From Morganella morganii (GTDB lineage Bacteria; Pseudomonadota; Gammaproteobacteria; Enterobacterales; Enterobacteriaceae), in contig NZ_CP069157.1 in the NCBI RefSeq assembly GCF_019243775.1, forward strand, positions 248,001 through 312,000: a stretch of DNA of 64,000 nucleotides, in the 5' to 3' direction. The notes under the pieces were generated by a model, which was given only the letters and a program-made list of their open reading frames with translations, had not been told where the DNA came from and did not search any database. The translations under genes and the position numbers were made by a program. Below are positions 54,004 through 62,828 of this stretch, piece by piece. Position 1 is the first letter of the stretch. Each line of letters opens with the position of its first letter.

Positions 54004-54503
54004 TCCGCACAGAAATTCCGGTTGATGCCGCCGGTATCGATGCACTGCTGCGCAGCGCATTCGGGCGTGACAACGAAGCTGATCTTCTGCATACACTGCG
54101 GGAAGACGGTCTGCTGACCCTGGGTGTGGTCGCCACCGATGATGAAGGGCAGGTGGTCGGTTACGCCGGTTTCACGCCCGTGGATGTGGAAGGCGAGGAT
54201 TGTCAGTGGGTCGGACTGGCACCGCTTGCGGTGGCAGAGGCTTACCGTGGTCAGGGCATTGCGAAGCAGATGGTTTATGAGGGGCTGGACAGCCTCAATG
54301 AGTTTGGTTACGGCGCGGTTGTGGTGCTGGGGGATCCAGAAGTTTACGGTAAGTGGGGATTTAAACCGGCAGCAGAGTTTGATCTGCACTGCAAATGGCC
54401 GGATACCGCACCGTATTTCCTGATCTATCCGCTGGAAAATGATGCCGCAGACCGTTATCACGGGCTGGTTAATTTCTCACATCATTTTGACAGCTGTGAA
54501 TAA
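53997..54503 (+). CDS. yhbS: GNAT-family N-acetyltransferase YhbS
   Basis: The 168 residues (E. coli 167) form a GNAT fold: the acetyl-CoA loop is RGQGIAKQM at about residues 83-91, after [10 protein letters not shown]. Its substrate is unknown. It overlaps ubiT at its start by seven bases, so it is coupled to it. Its 3' end overlaps the convergent yhbQ by 22 bases (54482-54503). Confidence 0.9.
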   Translation: MLIRTEIPVDAAGIDALLRSAFGRDNEADLLHTLREDGLLTLGVVATDDEGQVVGYAGFTPVDVEGEDCQWVGLAPLAVAEAYRGQGIAKQMVYEGLDSLNEFGYGAVVVLGDPEVYGKWGFKPAAEFDLHCKWPDTAPYFLIYPLENDAADRYHGLVNFSHHFDSCE

Positions 54504-54802
54504 TCACCACCGTTAAGATATGTCGTCAAATCGGAAGGCTGGTCACTGACCAGCCTTTCTTTTTTCTGTTTTGTCAGTTGCTTGACCCGGTATTCTTCTT
54601 TTGACGCGATTGAACGATCCGCCAGAGCGGCCTGATATACCACATGCAGCCCTGTTTTCCCCCGCAGATATTTCGCCCCCTTTCCGGACTGATGTGTTGC
54701 AACTCTTTGTGCGACATCACGGGTGATCCCTGTGTAAAGATATCCGGATTCTGTCCTGATTATGTAAAGGAACCACGTATTTTTGTCTGATGCTATCGTC
54801 AT
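54482..54802 (-). CDS. yhbQ: GIY-YIG nuclease-superfamily protein YhbQ
   Basis: The 106-residue protein (E. coli 100) is a single GIY-YIG domain: [20 protein letters not shown] near residue 11, then the arginine of [10 protein letters not shown] and the glutamate of [17 protein letters not shown]. coli YhbQ is reported to be a DNA-binding or nicking protein; its role is not settled. It runs toward yhbS and overlaps its end by 22 bases. Confidence 0.9.
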   Translation of the reverse strand: MTIASDKNTWFLYIIRTESGYLYTGITRDVAQRVATHQSGKGAKYLRGKTGLHVVYQAALADRSIASKEEYRVKQLTKQKKERLVSDQPSDLTTYLNGGDYSQLSK

Positions 54803-55076
54803 TTTTGCTTAATCGTGCCTTTTTATGTTTGTATGAAAGGCGAATATTTTGTTGATTTTAGTCGGGTAATAGTCACGCAAGTAACTAATTAATCAGTAGT
54901 ATTTCACATGATAGTTCTTCCCGGTGATTAATTAAAATTTTTATCATCAAAATAATTGAATAAGTATGGCAAAAATAGCTAATTTTCTTTCCGCCGGAAA
55001 GCGCATAGTATGACTCACATCACAAAGAGAGACAAAAATGTCTCATGATACTAACGATATTCTGAGGAATAAAATT

Positions 55077-55328
55077 ATGAAAATTTCTGCAATCATCCCT
55101 GCTGTTTTAGCGTTAAGTGCTGTTTCATTTGGTTCTTTTGCTGCAACTGAAGTTCAGCACAGCACTCAGGCTCCGGTCGGTGTTGTCTCTGTCAGCGATG
55201 TTGATACCCTGGCTGATGTGACCGCTGCCTTATCCAAAAAAGCTGATGAAGCTGGTGCAACTTCTTTCCGTATCACCTCTGCAGGTGGTGAAAACCTGAT
55301 GGGCGGTACAGCAGAACTCTATAAATAA
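55077..55328 (+). CDS. yhcN: DUF1471 (YhcN/BhsA-family) periplasmic stress protein
   Basis: The 83-residue protein has a signal peptide to about residue 22 (AVSFGSFA). The DUF1471 fold runs from VGVVSVSDVDTLADV through KKADEAGATSFRI to the typical end GTAELYK. Relatives YhcN, BhsA and McbA respond to acid, peroxide or biofilm conditions and are small periplasmic proteins of unclear mechanism. I chose the ATG at 55077 (GAGGAA upstream); an earlier in-frame ATG at 55038 would bury the signal peptide. The family is multi-copy, so the symbol is by best resemblance. Confidence 0.75.
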   Translation: MKISAIIPAVLALSAVSFGSFAATEVQHSTQAPVGVVSVSDVDTLADVTAALSKKADEAGATSFRITSAGGENLMGGTAELYK

Positions 55329-55431
55329 TCCCTGAGATTTGTCATACAATACAGCCCGTCTGACGGGACTGTCTGAACCAGCACCGGATGATATACTCTG
55401 TCAGCCGGTGTGGTTTTATTGGGGGTACTGT

Positions 55432-55887
55432 ATGGAATTACCGCACGATTCAATCCTGTCTTATCTGAAGAAAAATCATGTCTTTACGCTGTGTGCCACC
55501 GCCGGAGATGACCTGTGGTGCGCTTCCTGCTTTTATGTCGCGGACACCGGCGCAATGATGCTTTATTTCCTCACTGAACCGCATACCCGGCACGGTACGC
55601 TGATGCAGCAGAATCCGCTGGTGGCGGGAACCATTTCCGCACAGACGGTGACCGTGGCAAAAATCCGCGGGATCCAGTTCAGAGGAGAGATTACGACATT
55701 GTCAGCGGAAGAGGAAAAGCAGGCGAGAGCCGTTTACTGCCGACGCTTTCCGGTAGCTATTGCTGCCAAAACCCCGTTGCGGGGGTTGCGGCTGGATGAG
55801 ATAAAGATGGTGAATAATACGCTGGGGTTCGGAAAGAAACTGCACTGGTCGCGGTTCAGCGCGGGTGTCAGCGCAGATAGTGAATGA
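55432..55887 (+). CDS. yhbP: UPF0306 (pyridoxamine-oxidase-like) protein YhbP
   Basis: The 151 residues (E. coli 147) resemble the FMN-binding split-barrel family: LWCASCFYVAD, IRGIQFRGEI and NTLGFGKKLHW. Function is unknown. I chose the ATG at 55432, which matches the E. coli start; the frame is open another 31 codons upstream without similarity. Its 3' end overlaps the convergent nrdG by 20 bases. Confidence 0.88.
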   Translation: MELPHDSILSYLKKNHVFTLCATAGDDLWCASCFYVADTGAMMLYFLTEPHTRHGTLMQQNPLVAGTISAQTVTVAKIRGIQFRGEITTLSAEEEKQARAVYCRRFPVAIAAKTPLRGLRLDEIKMVNNTLGFGKKLHWSRFSAGVSADSE

Positions 55888-56335
55888 CCTGGTTACTGCT
55901 GCCGCGCCAGATCAGCATCGGGTCATGCAGATCCTGTACAAATTTCCCGTCGACTAACACATTGATATGCTCAATGACTTCCCGCTGGGCATCATTCAGT
56001 TCATCCAGTTTATAACCTGTCCACATCCAGATATCTTTTTCCGGCGGGCACTCGCGGCGGATGCGCTGCACCAGTGCCAGAATCTCCGGCACATTGTGCG
56101 GATGCAGCGGATCACCACCGGACAGTGTGATCCCCTGACGTTTTACGCGGGTATCACAGAGGTCGGCGATAATCATATCTTCCAGTTCCCGGGTGTACGG
56201 CACACCGGAATCAGTGCGCCAGGTGCTCTGGTTATAGCAGCCGCGGCACTGATGCACACAACCGGAGACAAACAGGGTGCAGCGTGTACCCGGCCCGTTG
56301 ACCACGTCAACGGGATAGTACTGATGATAATTCAC
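55868..56335 (-). CDS. nrdG: Anaerobic ribonucleotide reductase activating protein
   Basis: NrdG is a radical-SAM enzyme that makes the glycyl radical on NrdD. The 155 residues (E. coli 154) carry the CxxxCxxC cluster motif (C26, C30, C33 in GCVHQCRGCYN) and the SAM-binding SGGDPLHP. It follows nrdD with a four-base gap in one operon, and its 3' end overlaps yhbP on the other strand. Confidence 0.96.
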   Translation of the reverse strand: MNYHQYYPVDVVNGPGTRCTLFVSGCVHQCRGCYNQSTWRTDSGVPYTRELEDMIIADLCDTRVKRQGITLSGGDPLHPHNVPEILALVQRIRRECPPEKDIWMWTGYKLDELNDAQREVIEHINVLVDGKFVQDLHDPMLIWRGSSNQVIHYLR

Positions 56336-56339
56336 TGCA

Positions 56340-58478
56340 TTACCCCAGTTGGCCGTTATTCAGGTGTTTAACGCGGCGCTTCACTTCTTCCTGCTTACCG
56401 GCGTTAAACGGACGGGCATCCGGGCTGCCGAGGTAACCGCATACACGGCGGATAACAGAGACGCGGGAAGCATCGTGGTTGCCGCATTTCGGGCAGACAA
56501 AGCCTTTGCTGGTACAGTTAAATTCACCGGCAAACCCGCATTCATAACACTCATCAATCGGCGTGTTGGTTCCGTAGTACGGAACTCGGTCGTAGCTGTA
56601 ATCCCAGACATCTTCCAGTGCTTTCAGGTTGTGCTGGAGGTTCGGGTATTCGCCGTAGCAGATAAAACCGCCGTTCGCCAGTGGCGGATACGGTGCTTCG
56701 AAATCCAGTTTATCGTACGGATTGACCTTCTTCTCCACATCCAGGTGGAAGCTGTTGGTGTAGTAACCTTTGTCAGTCACACCCGGGATAATCCCGAATT
56801 CGGCGGTATCCAGGCGGCAGAAACGGTCACACAGGTTTTCACTCGGGGTGCTGTAGAGGCTGAAACCGTAGCCGGTTTCATTTTTCCACTCGTCTGTTGC
56901 ACGACGCAGACGTTCCACGATGGCGACACCGAGGGCGCGGCGCTGTTCGTCGTCATACATGTGCGTTTCAGTGCCGGTCAGGGCATTGATAGTTTCATGG
57001 ATGCCGATGTAACCCAGTGAAATCGAGGCGCGGCCGTTTTTAAAGATTTCGGTGACGGAGTCATCCGCTTTCAGACGCACGCCGCAGGCACCTTCCATAT
57101 ACAGGATCGGCGCGACACGGGCTTTGACATTTTCCAGCCGTGCGATACGGGTCATCAGGGCTTTTTTGGCAAGCACCAGACGCTCATCCAGCAGTGACCA
57201 GAAATCCGCTTCACTGCCCTGTGATTCAATGGCAATGCGTGGCAGGTTCAGACTGATAACCCCGAGGTTGTTACGCCCGTCGTGGATCATTTCACCGTTC
57301 TCTTCATAGACACCGAGGAAGCTGCGGCAGCCCATCGGGGTTTTAAAGGAGCCGGTCACTTTCACTACCTGGTCGTAGTTCAGGATATCCGGATACATCC
57401 GCTTGCTGGCGCATTCTAACGCTAACTGTTTGATGTCATAGTTCGGATCGCCGTACTGGTGGTTCAGGCCTTTTTTAATGGCGAAAACCAGTTTCGGGAA
57501 TACCGCTGTTTTGTGATTTTTACCCAGACCAGCAATGCGGTTACGTAAAATTGCCTGCTGGATCATGCGGGATTCTTTTGAGGTGCCCAGCCCGAAGCCG
57601 AAGGTGACAAACGGCGTCTGCCCGTTGGCGGTGTGCAGTGTGTTGACTTCATATTCCAGTGACTGGAAGGCGTCGTAACACTCTTTTTCTGTACGGGCAT
57701 TGGCGTAGCCTTCCGCATCCGGAATCTGCCATTCTTTTGCAGTTTTCAGATGTTTGTTATAGCTGGCAGTGACAAACGGTGCGAGAATTTCGTCGATACG
57801 GTTAATGGTGGTGCCGCCGTAAATATGGCTGGCCACCTGGGCAATAATCTGTGCTGTTACCGCCGTCGCGGTAGAGATGGACTTAGGCTGTTCTATCTCA
57901 GCGTTACCCATTTTAAAGCCATGAGTCAGCATGCCTTTTAAATCGATCAGCATACAGTTAAACATCGGGAAGAACGGCGCGTAGTCCAGATCGTGATAGT
58001 GAATTTCGCCGCGTTCGTGCGAAATTACAACATCACGCGGTAAAATATGCTGTTTTGCGTAGTGTTTGGCAACGATACCCGCCAGCAGGTCACGCTGTGT
58101 CGGGATCACCTTGCTGTCTTTATTGGCATTCTCGTTGAGAATGGACATATCACTCTGTTCAACCAGTCCGCGGATCTCGTTATTCAGGCGGCCGCGCAGT
58201 TCACGCGCCACGTCACGATCATGACGGTATTCGATGTAGGTTCTGGCTAACTCTTTGTAATCACCGGACATTAACTGGTTTTCAACGGCGTCCTGTATCT
58301 CACCGATATCGACCTTTTTCCGGTCACCCAGCAGGGAGGCTACCCGGGAGGCAACCTGAGAGCAGTAGTCATCATCATTAACGCGTGCGGCTTTGGCGGC
58401 TCTTTTAATGGCATCCCGGATGCGTGATTCATCAAAATTTACCTGACATCCATCACGCTTAATCACGATAGTGTGCAC
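56340..58478 (-). CDS. nrdD: Anaerobic (class III) ribonucleoside-triphosphate reductase
   Basis: NrdD reduces ribonucleoside triphosphates with formate during anaerobic growth. The GTG at 58478 (GGAGAG seven bases upstream) gives 712 residues, exactly the E. coli length. An ATP-cone domain covers about residues 1-90. The glycyl radical site is G681 in RVCGYLG, and the zinc cysteines are in CYECGF and CPKCG. Two NrdR boxes and an FNR site lie upstream, matching its known control. No anomalies. Confidence 0.96.
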   Translation of the reverse strand: MHTIVIKRDGCQVNFDESRIRDAIKRAAKAARVNDDDYCSQVASRVASLLGDRKKVDIGEIQDAVENQLMSGDYKELARTYIEYRHDRDVARELRGRLNNEIRGLVEQSDMSILNENANKDSKVIPTQRDLLAGIVAKHYAKQHILPRDVVISHERGEIHYHDLDYAPFFPMFNCMLIDLKGMLTHGFKMGNAEIEQPKSISTATAVTAQIIAQVASHIYGGTTINRIDEILAPFVTASYNKHLKTAKEWQIPDAEGYANARTEKECYDAFQSLEYEVNTLHTANGQTPFVTFGFGLGTSKESRMIQQAILRNRIAGLGKNHKTAVFPKLVFAIKKGLNHQYGDPNYDIKQLALECASKRMYPDILNYDQVVKVTGSFKTPMGCRSFLGVYEENGEMIHDGRNNLGVISLNLPRIAIESQGSEADFWSLLDERLVLAKKALMTRIARLENVKARVAPILYMEGACGVRLKADDSVTEIFKNGRASISLGYIGIHETINALTGTETHMYDDEQRRALGVAIVERLRRATDEWKNETGYGFSLYSTPSENLCDRFCRLDTAEFGIIPGVTDKGYYTNSFHLDVEKKVNPYDKLDFEAPYPPLANGGFICYGEYPNLQHNLKALEDVWDYSYDRVPYYGTNTPIDECYECGFAGEFNCTSKGFVCPKCGNHDASRVSVIRRVCGYLGSPDARPFNAGKQEEVKRRVKHLNNGQLG

Positions 58479-58501
58479 TTTGCTTCTCTCCGGCAGTTTG
58501 G

Positions 58502-58553
58502 TTATCCACAGGGCAAAACCTGTCATAATGCGGCTTCATGGCGTTGTGGATAA
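58502..58553. promoter_or_regulatory. Two DnaA boxes in inverted orientation before nrdD
   Basis: TTATCCACA at 58502-58510 and its complement TGTGGATAA at 58545-58553 are perfect DnaA consensus boxes, 24 and 67 bases before the nrdD start. DnaA controls nrdAB in E. coli; a role at nrdD is inference. Confidence 0.5.
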
Positions 58554-58565
58554 CACTGTGAATAA

Positions 58566-58612
58566 ATACTATATCTAGTGTGCTTTGTATTATATAGCAC
58601 TAGATATAGATT
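58566..58612. promoter_or_regulatory. Pair of NrdR boxes
   Basis: 58566-58581 matches the NrdR consensus (ACACTATATATAGTGT) at 14 of 16 positions and 58597-58612 at 12 of 16. Their starts are 31 bases apart, about three helical turns, the usual NrdR arrangement for repression. Confidence 0.75.
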
Positions 58613-58636
58613 TCCTCCGGAATAAGGCGATTGAAA

Positions 58637-58650
58637 TTGATTTAAGTCAA
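58637..58650. promoter_or_regulatory. FNR site upstream of nrdD
   Basis: TTGAT-TTAA-GTCAA matches the FNR consensus TTGAT-N4-ATCAA at nine of ten positions, just upstream of the NrdR boxes. E. coli nrdDG is activated by FNR. Confidence 0.7.
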
Positions 58651-58670
58651 AGAATTCTGGCGACATCAGG

Positions 58671-58711
58671 CAAACCGCACACTCCGGTTAAGTGTAAAAA
58701 TGTGCGGTTTG
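58671..58711 (-). repeat. 11-bp inverted repeat downstream of the MFS gene
   Basis: CAAACCGCACA (58671-58681) and TGTGCGGTTTG (58701-58711) are perfectly complementary around 19 nt. It lies between the MFS stop and the nrdD promoter and could form the MFS mRNA 3' hairpin. No T-tract follows on either strand. Confidence 0.45.
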
Positions 58712-58743
58712 ATTGCTGAAAATTATATTAAAAGTTATTTCTG

Positions 58744-59943
58744 TCACTTATCAGCGCTGTTTTTATCGTCTTTGAAGACGAAAACATAACCGATGCAGGC
58801 GGTGAGCAGTACGCAGATCCCCGCAGCGATAGCCAGCAGGAACCCGGCATCAATGCCGTAAGTATCAATGATCATACCGACTCCGGCAGAGCCGAGTGCC
58901 ACACCGACCGCCAGCCCGGTGATGAGCCAGGTAAAGCCTTCTGTCAGCATATTAGGCGGTGCTTCACGCTCGACAAAGCCGATAGCGAGGATCATGGTCG
59001 GTGAGAAGAAGAAACCGGCGACAAACATGGTCAGCCCCAGCCCGGTCAGGTTGGTGACCAGCAGCAGCGGCAGGGTGGTCAGCAGTGTGGCGGCGGCGGT
59101 AAAGACGAACTGTTTTGTGTAGCTGAACGGCAGTCGGATAGCACCGAAGATAAACCCGGCGATACAGGAACCGGCAGCATAGACAGACAGAACGTAGCTG
59201 GCACCTTCCGGATACCCCTGTGCATTGGCGAAAGCGACAGCCAGTACATCCACGGTCCCGACAATCACCCCGAGTGCAAGCAGTACCACCATCAGCAGCT
59301 GAATCGCAGGCAGGCGCAGCACGGTACCTTTTGCCAGCCCGTCGCGTTTGTGCACCGGCGGTTCAGTCCGTTTCTGACAGACCACCAGCGCGGTACCGAT
59401 TACCAGAAAAATAATTGCCGCCAGCGGACCGGCCTGCGGGAACAGCGCGATACAGAGTGTGACTGACAGCGGCGGCCCGATAATAAAGCTGATTTCATCC
59501 AGCACCGACTCAAAGGAATAAGCAGTCTGTAAACGCGGGTCACCTTTATAGATATGTGTCCAGCGGGCGCGGATCATGGCAGGCATGCTCGGGATCGCCC
59601 CGACAAAAACAGCAGACAGCCAGATTGCCCAGTCAGGAGCATCATAAACCGTACATAACAGCAGGGCGGCAGTCGCGGGAACACTGATCACCAGCGTTTT
59701 CGGCAGGATCCGGCTCTGTCCGTAGCGATCCACCAGCCGGGCGATCAGCGGGGCGCAGAATGCCGCTGAAAAGGTATAAACAGCCGCAGTTACCCCGGCC
59801 ATAAAGAAAGAATCACGCAATTGGGCAATCATGGTAATGATCCCAATCCCCATCATGGAGACGGTCATCCGCGCGATAAATCCCGCCCCTGAAAAGGCTT
59901 TGGTGCCGGGATGCTGAAAGATGACGCGATAAGAGCTGAACAT
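58744..59943 (-). CDS. MFS transporter, TetR-linked
   Basis: The 399-residue protein has about 12 hydrophobic segments and the MFS-A motif ARLVDRYGQSR after the second helix. It is a drug-efflux-like carrier. I chose the ATG at 59943 because GAGG lies upstream of it and the long upstream extension of the frame is not MFS-like. The gene is divergent from a TetR-family regulator; they share an operator region. The substrate is not known. Confidence 0.85.
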   Translation of the reverse strand: MFSSYRVIFQHPGTKAFSGAGFIARMTVSMMGIGIITMIAQLRDSFFMAGVTAAVYTFSAAFCAPLIARLVDRYGQSRILPKTLVISVPATAALLLCTVYDAPDWAIWLSAVFVGAIPSMPAMIRARWTHIYKGDPRLQTAYSFESVLDEISFIIGPPLSVTLCIALFPQAGPLAAIIFLVIGTALVVCQKRTEPPVHKRDGLAKGTVLRLPAIQLLMVVLLALGVIVGTVDVLAVAFANAQGYPEGASYVLSVYAAGSCIAGFIFGAIRLPFSYTKQFVFTAAATLLTTLPLLLVTNLTGLGLTMFVAGFFFSPTMILAIGFVEREAPPNMLTEGFTWLITGLAVGVALGSAGVGMIIDTYGIDAGFLLAIAAGICVLLTACIGYVFVFKDDKNSADK

Positions 59944-60022
59944 AACAACCTCACAGATATCCGTTATATTACAGGCGGATATAATTTTTAACTGCCGGAG
60001 ATAGCCGGCTGTAATGCAATTA

Positions 60023-60071
60023 ACATACATTGCGTATGTGAATCTATTGACATACGCGATGTATGTCAATA
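60023..60071. promoter_or_regulatory. Divergent MFS/tetR operator and promoters
   Basis: Two ACATAC-N5-GTATGT sites occur: 60023-60039 and, within a perfect 11-bp-arm palindrome, 60045-60071. The larger palindrome contains TTGACA on both strands. On the minus strand TTGACA (60069-60064) is 17 bases from TAGATT (60046-60041), a good MFS promoter. On the plus strand TTGACA (60047) is 17 bases from TAAAAA, and an extended -10 TGCTATAAT lies at 60078-60086 before tetR. A bound TetR protein would cover both -35 elements. Confidence 0.75.
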
Positions 60072-60121
60072 AAAAAGTGCTATAATCCCCGGCTGAAAGA
60101 GCTGACCGCAGGAGTAATGAA

Positions 60122-60709
60122 ATGAGCCACAAGCCACGTGCAGAGATGATAGAAGAAACGCGGACCAAGCTTATCCGTGCTGCACGCCAGCAGTTTGGTA
60201 AGGCCGGGTACGCCGCGACGGTGATGGATGATCTGACGGCTCAGGCGGGCCTCACCCGGGGGGCGCTGTATCATCACTTTGGTGATAAAAAAGGGCTGTT
60301 TCTGGCGGTGCTGCAGGATCTGGATCGTGAACTCGATGTGCGCCTGGATACCGCAGAAAAAGATGAAGCTGATGAGTGGTCCGCTTTTAAATTCCGCTGT
60401 CAGGGCTATCTGGCAATGAGTCTGGAGCCGGAAGTTCAGCGGATTATGTTCCGTGATGCGGCCTCGGTACTGGATTTTTCCATTCTCAAATCCCACGAAC
60501 TGGCCTGTGTGCAGGGGATCACCCGGCGTCTGACACACCTGATGGAAACCGGATGGATAAAACAGGTGGCACCGGATGTGCTGGCACTGTTTATTAATGG
60601 CGGGCTGTATGAATGTGCGATGTGGATTGTGCACAGTGATGATCCGCAGGCCACTTATGAAAAGGTCAGAGTCTCTTTTGATCAGCTTCTGGAAAATTTA
60701 CGGGTATAA
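60122..60709 (+). CDS. TetR/AcrR-family transcriptional repressor
   Basis: The 195-residue protein has the TetR N-terminal HTH at about residues 12-58 (TVMDDLTAQAGLTRGALYHHFGDKKGLF), then a helical ligand-binding domain. It is divergent from the MFS gene and probably represses it and itself through the ACATAC-N5-GTATGT sites in between. The ligand is unknown. AGGAG precedes the ATG. It converges with ridA. Confidence 0.9.
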   Translation: MSHKPRAEMIEETRTKLIRAARQQFGKAGYAATVMDDLTAQAGLTRGALYHHFGDKKGLFLAVLQDLDRELDVRLDTAEKDEADEWSAFKFRCQGYLAMSLEPEVQRIMFRDAASVLDFSILKSHELACVQGITRRLTHLMETGWIKQVAPDVLALFINGGLYECAMWIVHSDDPQATYEKVRVSFDQLLENLRV

Positions 60710-60736
60710 AAAAACCCCGCACCTGGCAGGGTTTTC
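60706..60736. terminator. Terminator between tetR and ridA
   Basis: AAAACCC (60711-60717) pairs with GGGTTTT (60729-60735), with an inner GC/GC pair; it is flanked by an A-run and T-run in the gap between converging genes. Confidence 0.7.
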
Positions 60737-60762
60737 ATTATCGTTCTCAGAAAGCGCAGTGA

Positions 60763-61149
60763 TTATTTACGGACTGCGATTGCTTCGATTTCTAATTTAA
60801 CGTCTTTTGGCAGACGCGCAACTTCAACGCAAGAACGTGCAGGGTATACTGCTTTGTGCTCATCAAAGAAAGCAGCGTATTCTGCGTTCACAGTAGCAAA
60901 GTCGTTCAGATCTTTAACGAAAACAGTTGTTTTCACGATATCCGTAACTTTCAGACCAGCCTGTTCGATGATAGCTTTGATGTTGTTCAGTGACTGGCGT
61001 GCCTGAGCTTTAACATCGTCAGCAACTGCACCTGTTTTCGGATCAACAGGGATCTGACCTGAAGTCATTACCATGTTACCCAGGTCTACTGCCTGTACAT
61101 ACGGGCCGATTGCTGCTGGTGCGTTTTCTGTTGCGATTACTTTAGTCAT
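60763..61149 (-). CDS. ridA: 2-iminobutanoate/2-iminopropanoate deaminase RidA
   Basis: RidA hydrolyses reactive enamine/imine intermediates, such as 2-aminoacrylate from serine and threonine dehydratases. The 128 residues equal E. coli RidA and the imine-binding Arg is R105 ([12 protein letters not shown]). It follows pyrI in the same direction, as in E. coli. A second, longer Rid protein is at 50856. Confidence 0.95.
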   Translation of the reverse strand: MTKVIATENAPAAIGPYVQAVDLGNMVMTSGQIPVDPKTGAVADDVKAQARQSLNNIKAIIEQAGLKVTDIVKTTVFVKDLNDFATVNAEYAAFFDEHKAVYPARSCVEVARLPKDVKLEIEAIAVRK

Positions 61150-61244
61150 TACGGACTCCTGTAGGATGATTATTGCTGTTAAGCTTTTAAAAACGCCATC
61201 ATTATAATCGTCTGATTTTCCCGGACAACTGACCTGGATCTATC

Positions 61245-61709
61245 TTATTGGTTATTAATGATTGCGTGGTGATCAAATTCTTTCTCACAGTACTTACAGA
61301 TTAACACAATTTCCTGTGCAATGGACTTAACAGTAAAGCTGCTTTCCACCGGCTCATTGTGACTGATGCAGTTGCCGTTCGGGCAGACAATCACCCCTTC
61401 AATGCGTTCCGGCAGGTTAATCGGCAGTTTTTTAACCACCTGATAATCTTCGATAATATTAATTGTGGCTTTAGGGGCATAAAAACCGAGCTGGTTGGCC
61501 TGCTCCGGTGTCAGGAAGGTATCTTCCAGTTTAATCAAATCCTTACGACCCATATTGTTGGACGGCAGATTCAGCCCGATAGTGATACGGCTGTCCGTCT
61601 CGGTCAGGCGGAAAAAGGAGAGCAGTTTAAATCCCACATTTGCCGGGATATGGTCGATAACGGTGCCGCATTTGATGGCTTCAACCAGTAATTTATGATC
61701 CTGAGTCAT
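61245..61709 (-). CDS. pyrI: Aspartate carbamoyltransferase regulatory chain
   Basis: PyrI binds CTP, UTP and ATP and links allosteric signals to PyrB in the ATCase dodecamer. The 154 residues (E. coli 153) have the nucleotide-binding N-terminal half and the four zinc cysteines in CPNGNC and CKYC near the C-terminus. It starts 10 bases after the pyrB stop. Confidence 0.96.
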   Translation of the reverse strand: MTQDHKLLVEAIKCGTVIDHIPANVGFKLLSFFRLTETDSRITIGLNLPSNNMGRKDLIKLEDTFLTPEQANQLGFYAPKATINIIEDYQVVKKLPINLPERIEGVIVCPNGNCISHNEPVESSFTVKSIAQEIVLICKYCEKEFDHHAIINNQ

Positions 61710-61719
61710 GATGTGCTCC

Positions 61720-62655
61720 TTAAGCCGGGAAAGTTTCGTTTAACACCAGAGATAACAGTGCCTGACGGGCAAAGATCCCGTTACCGGCCTGCTGGAAGTA
61801 GTACGCGTAAGGCGTTTTATCCACATCCGGGGTTATCTCATCGATGCGCGGCAGCGGGTGCAGCACTTTCAGGTTCGTCTTCACATTGGCCAGATCAGCC
61901 GCACGCAGCACAAACTGGGCTTTGACATTGGCGTATTCCGACGGGTCAAGGCGCTCTTTCTGCACGCGGGTCATATACAGCACATCCAACTGCGGAAGTA
62001 CCTCATCAATAGAATGATGTTCGCTGTACGCCACACCGTTTTCATCCAGCATATGCAGGATGTGATTCGGCATTGCCAGTGCCTGCGGAGCAATAAAATG
62101 CAGGTGGTTGCCGCTGAATTTTGACAGTGCCTGTGACAGCGAATGCACAGTGCGTCCGTATTTCAGGTCACCGACCATGGCGATATGCAGGTTTTCCAGG
62201 CGGCCCTGGGTTTCCTGAATGGTAAACAGGTCAAGCAGGGTCTGTGTCGGATGCTGGTTCGCACCGTCACCGGCGTTGATCACCGGTACCTTACCGGAAA
62301 ACTCAGACACCAGCCGCGCGGCCCCTTCCTGCGGGTGGCGCATCACGATGGCATCCGCGTACTGACTGATCACGCTCATGGTGTCCGCCAGGGTTTCGCC
62401 TTTTTTGCCCAGCGAGGTGTTACTGCTGTCTGAAAAGCCGACAACAGACGCGCCCAGGCGCTGAATGGCGGTTTCAAAAGAGAGCCGCGTGCGGGTTGAG
62501 GCCTCGAAGAAACAACTGGCGATCACCTTTTGCTTCAGTAATTCAGGCTGAGGGCGTTGTTTCAGCGCCGCGGCAGTGTTTAATACCAGTTCCAGCTCAT
62601 CACGACTGAGATCGTTAATCGAGATGATATCGCGCAGGTATAACGGATTTGCCAT
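61720..62655 (-). CDS. pyrB: Aspartate carbamoyltransferase catalytic chain
   Basis: PyrB joins carbamoyl phosphate and aspartate in the first committed step of pyrimidine synthesis. The 311 residues equal the E. coli chain. Motifs are intact: STRTR (carbamoyl phosphate), HPTQ, and LHPLPR near the C-terminus. I chose the ATG at 62655 (GGAG upstream); the frame is open further upstream into the leader. Transcription passes through the attenuator just before the start. Confidence 0.97.
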   Translation of the reverse strand: MANPLYLRDIISINDLSRDELELVLNTAAALKQRPQPELLKQKVIASCFFEASTRTRLSFETAIQRLGASVVGFSDSSNTSLGKKGETLADTMSVISQYADAIVMRHPQEGAARLVSEFSGKVPVINAGDGANQHPTQTLLDLFTIQETQGRLENLHIAMVGDLKYGRTVHSLSQALSKFSGNHLHFIAPQALAMPNHILHMLDENGVAYSEHHSIDEVLPQLDVLYMTRVQKERLDPSEYANVKAQFVLRAADLANVKTNLKVLHPLPRIDEITPDVDKTPYAYYFQQAGNGIFARQALLSLVLNETFPA

Positions 62656-62681
62656 TGGGGTCTCCTCATGTTTCGGCCAGG

Positions 62682-62710
62682 CAAAAAAAAACCCCTCAAA
62701 TGAGGGGTTC
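62682..62710 (-). terminator. pyrBI attenuator terminator
   Basis: On the minus strand AACCCCTC-ATTT-GAGGGGTT is followed by nine T, 27 bases before the pyrB start. The leader peptide ends inside this hairpin, so ribosomes close behind the polymerase would block it when UTP is low. A GCACCG/CGGTGC hairpin (62779-62796) upstream is a likely pause signal. Confidence 0.85.
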
Positions 62711-62815
62711 TGAAATAAATACGGGGGAATGGCAGACATTGCCGCGCTGCGGCTGTCCGTGATATGTCACATTGTCCGGCACCGGCTTTACGGTGCTGAT
62801 AATCACAATGACCAT
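62696..62815 (-). CDS. pyrL: pyrBI operon leader peptide (pyrL-type)
   Basis: A 39-codon frame starts at ATG 62815 after GGGAGGAAACA and stops inside the attenuator hairpin. It begins [15 protein letters not shown] and ends EPLI. It has the position and role of E. coli PyrL (44 residues), where coupled translation through the hairpin relieves termination when UTP is low. The sequence itself differs from E. coli, as expected where only the act of translation matters. I call it by position, ribosome binding site and stop position. Confidence 0.7.
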   Translation of the reverse strand: MVIVIISTVKPVPDNVTYHGQPQRGNVCHSPVFISEPLI

Positions 62816-62828
62816 TGTTTCCTCCCGA

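Noticed and set aside
56349-57020. 223-codon plus-strand frame antisense to nrdD
   Set aside because: Shadow of the highly conserved nrdD reading frame; no start signal.
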